From Sedimentisphaerales bacterium (GTDB lineage Bacteria > Planctomycetota > Phycisphaerae > Sedimentisphaerales > SG8-4): a stretch of 11,130 nucleotides of DNA. Numbering within the stretch: position 1 is the first letter of the stretch; every line of letters starts with the position of its first letter. A program made the translations under genes and the position numbers. The DNA is taken from positions 1 through 11,130 of the forward strand of contig JAFGJR010000207.1 in assembly GCA_016928975.1 (NCBI GenBank). Direction: 5' to 3'. The notes below the pieces were generated by a model that was given only the letters and a program-made list of their open reading frames with translations, was not told the DNA's origin and did no database searches. Of the stretch, positions 6,796-11,130 are shown piece by piece.

Positions 6796-6887
6796 GCGTC
6801 ATCCTCCAGCAAGTCAAAAACGGCCTGGCGATTCGCATGGGCGTCCTTTTCTTAGTCAACCAAGCCGCCGCAGTGACCCGCGCGTGA
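6796..6887 (+). pseudogene. Displaced 3' fragment of pyrB (right copy of the direct repeat, attR-like)
   Basis: This 92-bp stretch encodes RVILQQVKNGLAIRMGVL and continues to a stop in the same frame as the pyrB C-terminus, matching 25 of 30 residues of the intact gene. It has no 5' part, start codon or ribosome-binding site. Relative to 5965-6056 it carries 13 substitutions: 8 at third codon positions, 2 at first and 3 at second. There are no gaps or internal stops. That bias means the two copies diverged while both were coding, so this is not a fragment that drifted after a local duplication. Bases 6888-7080 beyond it, up to the convergent DUF262 gene, hold nothing I can identify. Confidence 0.85.
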
Positions 6888-7080
6888 GATGATCGCGGTC
6901 GCTGAGATGGCCAAGACTTGAGAGATTCCGAGTGCTCCCGTTGTCCTCCATGGCCAGCAGTCTACTTGCCACAGACACATTTGAAGTCCCTCGATGCATG
7001 AAAGAAGCGAGACAAACGACGCCCCTCGCTCCATCAGGAAAGACACGCTCTTCCCCCGGGCTCTCCTTCCTTCACACGCC

Positions 7081-8856
7081 CTATGCATGAAACAACTTCG
7101 TGACAGCCACAAGTCGTGGTCCTTCTACTTTGACCGTACTGGACCCATCGCGAGAGAAAGCAGTGCCGCCCACAAACGAGACGTCCTTCTGCGGAGGAAT
7201 GAGAACCCGAATGGCACTGAGACCATTGAGAGTAATGACATCGAAACCTCCCATGACCTGTGTCTTGAGGGGTTCACTGAGGACGCTGTTCTGGAATGCT
7301 TGCACAATCCTTGCAACGTAATCGTCCACAGTAATCTTGAGGCGAGATGCCTCTCTCTCAATACCAACAAGGAAGTGGTGTGCAATCTGCCTGGGCTCAA
7401 CGTGATCTAACAACCGCACGCGGTCTACATCTTCTCTGTTGTCAGCCACACCGATGAAGATGTACCCTTCTGAACTGGGGCCAAGGTTAGCTATCCCGCA
7501 GGCGGTCTCCAGGAGGCGCCCAAGCAAGTCGCCATCCCATGAGCGCTTCTCATCCAGCCACAAGAGGCCCTGTTTGAATTCATATCGGGAGGTCTCTATT
7601 CGCGAACGACGCAGAGCGTTCTCAAAATCTATCGCCAACGATGGACCGTGTCCAAGAACGGGTGGCACTTTGTCCACGAAGAAATCCTGGATAAGGCCCT
7701 TCGTCAGACTAATGTTCGTCTCTCGGTTCTGTGTGGTCTCATAGTGCCCGCCTTTGCTGAGCTTCTCGTCCAAGCAAGCTAAGGCCTTCATGATTTTCTC
7801 TGGCTGATCGGGTGATTTCTGCTTCTTGACAACAAGGTCAAAGAACGCCATGAAGATCGCATAAAACGGAGCCTTCACCGGATAGAAAGTGCCTGGGCGT
7901 ACGGTGGACCTCAAGAAATTCGGCTCTCCGCCACAGCTTTCAATGACTTGTTTCAAAACCGAAAAGGTCGCTTTGATCTCGCGAGTGAGGCGGTCTTCTC
8001 CATATGTGACGAGATCTCGTTCGATCTCCTTGGCCTCGCCGGTGCTTGCATCGTAGATTGTATCCAGCAGTTCCTTACTGATAGGGAGGGGCGCACCCTT
8101 CAGCACTGATGCCGCTATATCCGCCACAATCTGTTCGTCCTCACTGTCCTTCAACTGCTTTACCGAGAGAATTCCTTGCCGGCACCAGAGGGTCGATTCT
8201 GCCCTAATACCATAGCCGTGAGGTTCCTTGGTTGAGTCGACGCTTATCTCGGGCATCTCCGACAGCAGAAGGATATCCTTCGAGACATCTCCTCTCAACT
8301 CGCTTGCCAGTGTTCGAACGAGTTGCGCAAACGCGGAGACCACTCCTGCTTGACGCTGCTCCTGGTAGCTGAGTTGTCGTCCTCCGGAGTTGATCCGGCC
8401 GAAGACATCTGTGATATTGCGATCTTCTGTCGTAGGGTAGATTGTCACTGCAAGTTGGTAGTCCAGAATGTTCGCGCACTCTTGAGGCGTGAGCATCCGT
8501 TTCCCTGCGACCGGCTCGAACGCTCCGTCCTTAGCCGCTTGCTTGGCTCTCGTGAACTCGTTGATGTCAAAGTACTTCCCCTCATAGTCGAAAGCGTTTT
8601 CGATGAAAGTGAAGATCGCATTGAAGCGCTGAATGCCGTCCACGATCTCGTACCTCCCCTTGCCGTGAACACTTGGCCTTTCGGCCAGGAGGATCAATGG
8701 GATGGGATAGCCACGCACTATGCTATCAATGAGGCGCCGCTTCTCGTCTACCGACCATACGAGCTTCCGCTGGTACCTCCTGTTCACAAGGAGATTGCCT
8801 TCCCGATAGTCTCGATAGAGGGCCTGCACGCTCTTCCCTTGCGGTACAACACTCAT
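7081..8856 (-). CDS. DUF262 (GmrSD-N/ParB-like) and AlbA_2 (Schlafen-type) fusion protein, candidate defence gene
   Basis: A 591-residue cytoplasmic protein with two recognisable ends. Residues about 10-175 are DUF262: NRRYQRKLVWSVDEKRRLID (25-44), PIPLILLAE (51-59), EIVDGIQRFNAIF (70-82; DGIQR for the usual DGQQR) and FGRINSGGRQLSYQEQRQAG (152-171). This domain occurs in the GmrSD type IV restriction enzyme and other anti-phage proteins. Residues about 420-585 resemble Schlafen AlbA_2 domains: SRYEFKQG (423-430), LETACGIANLGPSSEGYIFI (449-468), then AFSRDGSSTVK (566-576). The middle is helical and unrecognised. The start at 8856 is chosen because GGAG lies 7 bases upstream; an earlier in-frame ATG at 8997 has no ribosome-binding site and adds 47 residues unlike the family. 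The gene looks less GC-rich than its neighbours. Nuclease or nucleotide-dependent defence activity is inferred from relatives. Confidence 0.82.
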   Translation of the reverse strand: MSVVPQGKSVQALYRDYREGNLLVNRRYQRKLVWSVDEKRRLIDSIVRGYPIPLILLAERPSVHGKGRYEIVDGIQRFNAIFTFIENAFDYEGKYFDINEFTRAKQAAKDGAFEPVAGKRMLTPQECANILDYQLAVTIYPTTEDRNITDVFGRINSGGRQLSYQEQRQAGVVSAFAQLVRTLASELRGDVSKDILLLSEMPEISVDSTKEPHGYGIRAESTLWCRQGILSVKQLKDSEDEQIVADIAASVLKGAPLPISKELLDTIYDASTGEAKEIERDLVTYGEDRLTREIKATFSVLKQVIESCGGEPNFLRSTVRPGTFYPVKAPFYAIFMAFFDLVVKKQKSPDQPEKIMKALACLDEKLSKGGHYETTQNRETNISLTKGLIQDFFVDKVPPVLGHGPSLAIDFENALRRSRIETSRYEFKQGLLWLDEKRSWDGDLLGRLLETACGIANLGPSSEGYIFIGVADNREDVDRVRLLDHVEPRQIAHHFLVGIEREASRLKITVDDYVARIVQAFQNSVLSEPLKTQVMGGFDVITLNGLSAIRVLIPPQKDVSFVGGTAFSRDGSSTVKVEGPRLVAVTKLFHA

Positions 8857-9217
8857 AGGGACACTCCATTCCTGCAAAGTACCGATGGTCGCACCATTCC
8901 CACATCTGTGGCCTGGAACCACACCTGCACGCTTGACATTCGCTGCGCATACCTTCGGGGCTTCAAACCAGAATCTCTTCTGCGCCTCAAAGAGCATAAC
9001 AGGCCTGCGCCACCCGTTCTATTGTAGAACAAGCCCGACTCAAAAGCAACTGGCAGACTTGGAAAGTGTGAACAGTTCTGACCTCGTGCCTCGGCAGGGA
9101 TAGACATGTGTACGCTGTGACGTGAGCGTGTTCGGGGTCGCATCTCAATCGACAAGCGTCCCGCGTCGCCATTGTTGGCTGAGCCCAGACGACGACATGA
9201 AGATGAACTGCCATGTG
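8857..9217. other. Intergenic region upstream of the DUF262-AlbA_2 gene
   Basis: These 361 bases lie between two minus-strand genes. No gene is supportable here. The region carries a promoter-like pair and the palindrome at 9016-9049, and a second small GAACaGTTC palindrome at 9070-9078. No terminator for the propeller gene was seen. Confidence 0.5.
9016..9049 (-). promoter_or_regulatory. Candidate promoter with overlapping palindromic operator
   Basis: On the minus strand TTGCTT (9049-9044) and TACAAT (9026-9021) are 17 bases apart. The -10 lies inside a perfect 6-bp inverted repeat with a 3-base centre, GTTCTATTGTAGAAC (9016-9030). A palindrome over a -10 is typical of a repressor site. 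Transcription from here would give a leader of about 160 nt before the ATG at 8856. The -35 is weak and the regulator is unknown. Confidence 0.4.
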
Positions 9218-10516
9218 CTACTGGGTGAACTCGATTCGGTAGAGGTGTTCCTTGGTCCTCAGGAAGAGCGTCTTGCCAGAGACGGCCGGGGAGGCCATGA
9301 AACCGGAATCGAGCGTGTTCATCGCCAGGACATCGTAGTCGCGGGCCGCTCTGAGAACTGTCGTCACGCCGTCCCGGCTGAAGCAATACACGCGCCCATC
9401 GGCGTACAGCAATGACGCGGCGAAGTCACCCTTGACGCGTTCTCTCCAGAGCTGTTTGCCGGAGGCGGCTTCCAGGCACGTGAGGACCCCAGCTTCGTTG
9501 ACCATGAAGAGCAGGTCGTCGACGAGGACTGGGGACGGCGTTTGCGGCACCATGCGCGAGGTCCGCCAGACGATACTCGCGTCGGTTACACTCGCCCCAC
9601 CGTCGAGCCGGATCGCCAACAGCTCCGTCCTGCCGAAGCCGGTGATCATGTAGGCAATCCCATGACCATAGACCGGGCTGGCGGCGCCGGAGAAGGCGGG
9701 CGTGGCGATCTTCCAGATCTCGCGCCCGCTGGCCGGATCGTAGCCATAGACGGCCTTGGCCCCCACGCTCAGCATTTGCGTGCTTGTGCCGACGGTAACA
9801 AGGAGCGGCGTGGAGTATGCTTTGCGGAGGTCTCCCTCGTCCTTTGGCTTGCCGTCGGCATCGAGATCATCCCACTGGGCCGTGCGGTCGGTCTTCCAAA
9901 TGGTCCGGCCGGTCTTCTTGTCGAGGGCAACGAGGTATTGAACATCCACACCATCCATGGTCACGATCAACAGATTCTCGAAAAGCAGGAGCGAGGAGCC
10001 CGGGCCGCGATAGTGCCGACAGGGCAGATCGGATCGCTTCCACAGGACCTCGCCGGTCTGCGTGTCCAGGGCGGCGGTTCCATAGCTGCCGAAGTGCACG
10101 TATACGCGGCCGGGTTCAATGGTCGGTGAAGGAGACGCATAGCAGTTCAGCGGATTGCCGAGGGGTTCGGGATGGTCGGCGTGGAACAGCTTTTCCTGGA
10201 GACGTATCTGACCAGAGTCCGCGTCGACGCAGACCACGAAGAAATCGTGGCCATCGGCCGTGGCCGTCGTCAGCCACACCTGGCCGTCCATGACGACGGG
10301 AGTGGACCAGCCCCGATGAGGGATGGCTGTCTTCCATCGGATGTTCTGCTTCTCGCTCCAATGGATCGGCAGGCCAAGCGGTTGCGTACCCGGCGCTGAG
10401 GCAAGACCATTGCCCCACGGCCCGCGGAATTGAGGCCACGGAGCCTGGCCCCACGACGCCGGGACAACCAGCAGCAAGATCGCCAGGCACTGCTGACACA
10501 AGCGTTCTACAATCAT
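9218..10516 (-). CDS. Secreted PQQ-like beta-propeller repeat protein
   Basis: A 432-residue exported protein with a signal peptide ending near SWGQA (21-25). Its mature part opens with WPQFRGPWGNG (27-37), a typical start of planctomycete PQQ-like propellers. Blade signatures recur: DADSGQIRLQEK (98-109), DTQTGEVLWKR (151-161), DKKTGRTIWKT (199-209), DPASGREIWKI (260-270) and EAASGKQLWRE (349-359), with a closing TLFLRTKEHLYRIE. These match the BamB/quinoprotein-like repeat. Residues that would prove binding of pyrroloquinoline quinone cannot be identified, so it is probably a structural or ligand-binding propeller rather than a dehydrogenase. There is no dockerin repeat. The start lacks a good ribosome-binding site, but the signal peptide begins immediately after it. 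It lies upstream of the DUF262 gene with a 361 bp gap, so co-transcription is unlikely. Confidence 0.88.
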   Translation of the reverse strand: MIVERLCQQCLAILLLVVPASWGQAPWPQFRGPWGNGLASAPGTQPLGLPIHWSEKQNIRWKTAIPHRGWSTPVVMDGQVWLTTATADGHDFFVVCVDADSGQIRLQEKLFHADHPEPLGNPLNCYASPSPTIEPGRVYVHFGSYGTAALDTQTGEVLWKRSDLPCRHYRGPGSSLLLFENLLIVTMDGVDVQYLVALDKKTGRTIWKTDRTAQWDDLDADGKPKDEGDLRKAYSTPLLVTVGTSTQMLSVGAKAVYGYDPASGREIWKIATPAFSGAASPVYGHGIAYMITGFGRTELLAIRLDGGASVTDASIVWRTSRMVPQTPSPVLVDDLLFMVNEAGVLTCLEAASGKQLWRERVKGDFAASLLYADGRVYCFSRDGVTTVLRAARDYDVLAMNTLDSGFMASPAVSGKTLFLRTKEHLYRIEFTQ

Positions 10517-10703
10517 ATCCGATGTTCTGCACCAGTAGCCAGGTACTCACCGCCCCTGTTCCATCCGCCCCACGCTGTCATCCTACCACAGCCACCGCCG
10601 ACATTCCAGGGTTTTGCCTATCCGTCGCAGCGTTCGCGGAAGATCTGCCGAGAGCGATGATCCTCGTAAGTCCTTTTCTCACAGAGACTTGCTACTCGAT
10701 GCC

Positions 10704-10722
10704 GCCGGCGGGCAAAGCCGGC
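10704..10722. repeat. GC-rich hairpin upstream of the 10741 promoter
   Basis: GCCGGC (10704-10709) pairs with GCCGGC (10717-10722) around the loop GGGCAAA. An alternative pairing of ATGCCG with CGGCAT also exists. It precedes a T-rich stretch on the plus strand but follows no plus-strand gene, so a dispersed-repeat origin is as likely as a terminator. Confidence 0.4.
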
Positions 10723-10740
10723 ATTTGTGCAAGATTTTCC

Positions 10741-10769
10741 TTGACAGATAACATACATACTCGTATGAT
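10741..10769 (+). promoter_or_regulatory. Near-consensus sigma-70 promoter with no gene after it in the window
   Basis: TTGACA (10741-10746) matches the -35 consensus exactly. TATGAT (10764-10769) matches the -10 at five of six positions. The spacer is the optimal 17 bases. This is the strongest promoter-like sequence I see in the window. It points to the right edge, where at least 350 bases follow without a supportable coding frame. Confidence 0.6.
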
Positions 10770-10833
10770 GATAGAACAACTTCATAGAGGATCGTCATTG
10801 ATCACTCGCTGAGACCGGGCCCTGGTCGTCCTT

Positions 10834-10865
10834 GGCGGCTCACGAGCCCTCTTGGGCCAGCCGCC
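10834..10865 (+). other. Bulged stem-loop in the presumed transcript from 10741
   Basis: GGCGGCT (10834-10840) pairs with AGCCGCC (10859-10865). Inside, GCCC (10846-10849) pairs with GGGC (10854-10857) around a TCTT loop, leaving a 5-base bulge on one side and one base on the other. A compact structure this close to a strong promoter is compatible with a leader or small RNA, but no known RNA family was recognised. Confidence 0.4.
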
Positions 10866-11130
10866 TATGCGAGACCCAGAATACGTTGCCAAACCGACTA
10901 CGTGATACAGACCCGATTCGCCCGCCGGCCCTATCCGGCCTGTCTCTGTGACAAAGACCCTGCTTCGCGAGTGCGCACAAGAGGCGACCAGTGAAGACAC
11001 GCAAACGTCTGGCCCTCTCGGCGGAGGCAAATGATCTCATGACGCGAAACAAGACGCCTGCGTCAAAAGTTGGTTTCATGCGGGTCGCGCCAGGGCTGCG
11101 GTGCGTGAAATAAGATGAGGAAAGAGCGGA

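Larger units (their letters stand above)
5965..6887. mobile_element. Putative mini-insertion carrying a PIN toxin-antitoxin pair in the 3' end of pyrB
   Basis: Two 92-bp direct repeats of the pyrB 3' end bracket a minus-strand toxin-antitoxin pair. The inserted unit, counted from the start of one repeat to the start of the other, is 831 bp. The 29-bp identical block at the head of each copy could be the crossover core. No integrase, transposase or terminal inverted repeat is visible, so this would be a trans-mobilised cassette, a decayed island or a product of homologous recombination with another pyrB locus. The repeat is directly seen; mobility is inferred. Confidence 0.5.
10517..11130. other. 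Right-end non-coding region (614 bp)
   Basis: No gene can be supported here. Open frames on the minus strand at 10782-11030 and 10840-11079 show no family motifs and overlap each other in different frames. What it does hold is a near-consensus plus-strand promoter (10741-10769), a GC-rich hairpin just before it (10704-10722) and a bulged hairpin after it (10834-10865). RNase P RNA, tmRNA and SRP RNA were considered and no conserved core was recognised. A start codon at 11115 (MRKER, then the edge) cannot be judged. Confidence 0.55.

Noticed and set aside
6993..7092. ATGCATGAAA repeated at about 6993-7003 and 7082-7092
   Set aside because: Only ten bases match, flanks differ, and one copy is simply the 3' coding end of the DUF262 gene; too short to call a repeat.
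6852..7112. 86-codon minus-strand open frame across the displaced pyrB end
   Set aside because: It overlaps both the pyrB fragment and the 3' end of the DUF262 gene, has no ribosome-binding site and no recognisable motif.
10782..11079. Two overlapping minus-strand frames at the right end
   Set aside because: Different frames, no domain, no ribosome-binding site. They could be shadows of a repeat or RNA, but I could not support a gene.
11080..11130. GAGGAAAG near the right edge as the start of RNase P RNA
   Set aside because: The conserved continuation GTCCGGGC is absent (AGAGCGGA is found) and no matching stem precedes it.
1..11130. CRISPR arrays, tRNA or rRNA genes
   Set aside because: No regularly spaced repeats, tRNA cloverleaf with TTCRA arm, or rRNA signature was seen on either strand.

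Overview
The window looks like chromosomal DNA from a planctomycete, most likely of the Phycisphaerae/Sedimentisphaerales type. The evidence is the GC-rich coding, two large secreted proteins ending in dockerin-like repeats of the pattern DLNGDCxVDFxDLxxLAxxW or DLNxDGxVxxxDL, and a secreted PQQ-type propeller that begins with WPQFRGPxGxG. The assignment is inferred from protein style; no rRNA or tRNA is present to confirm it.

Layout. On the minus strand from the left edge: the first 158 codons of dihydroorotase (pyrC, 1-474); an intergenic patch with a mirror pair of hairpins (631-675) and a third stem-loop (682-709); a secreted metallophosphoesterase with an Ig-like domain and dockerin repeat (723-2168); and a secreted subtilase-like protein with two dockerin repeats (2313-4061). 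After a 432 bp divergent intergenic region, the plus strand carries pyrR (4494-5021) and pyrB (5028-6056), 6 bp apart, behind a plausible sigma-70 promoter. Pyrimidine genes therefore flank the two secreted-protein genes, but pyrC points away from pyrRB.

The most unusual part starts at the end of pyrB. Its last 92 bp (5965-6056) recur, without indels, at 6796-6887. The first 29 bp are identical and the remaining 63 bp carry 13 substitutions, 8 of them at third codon positions. Between the copies lies a minus-strand PIN-domain toxin and small antitoxin pair (6760-6094, toxin first). This is the arrangement expected when a small element enters the 3' end of a gene and supplies a replacement 3' end. 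Here the proposed element is only 831 bp and encodes no integrase.

Downstream on the minus strand is a gene for a fusion of a DUF262 (GmrSD N-terminal/ParB-like) domain with a C-terminal Schlafen AlbA_2-type domain (7081-8856). It is a candidate defence gene, with a palindrome overlapping its likely promoter. Next comes a secreted beta-propeller (9218-10516). The last 614 bp hold no gene I can support, but contain a near-consensus plus-strand promoter (10741-10769) flanked by stem-loops.

Working together: PyrR, PyrB and PyrC belong to de novo UMP synthesis. The phosphoesterase, subtilase-like protein and propeller are exported. The toxin-antitoxin pair and DUF262-AlbA_2 gene form an accessory block beside pyrB.
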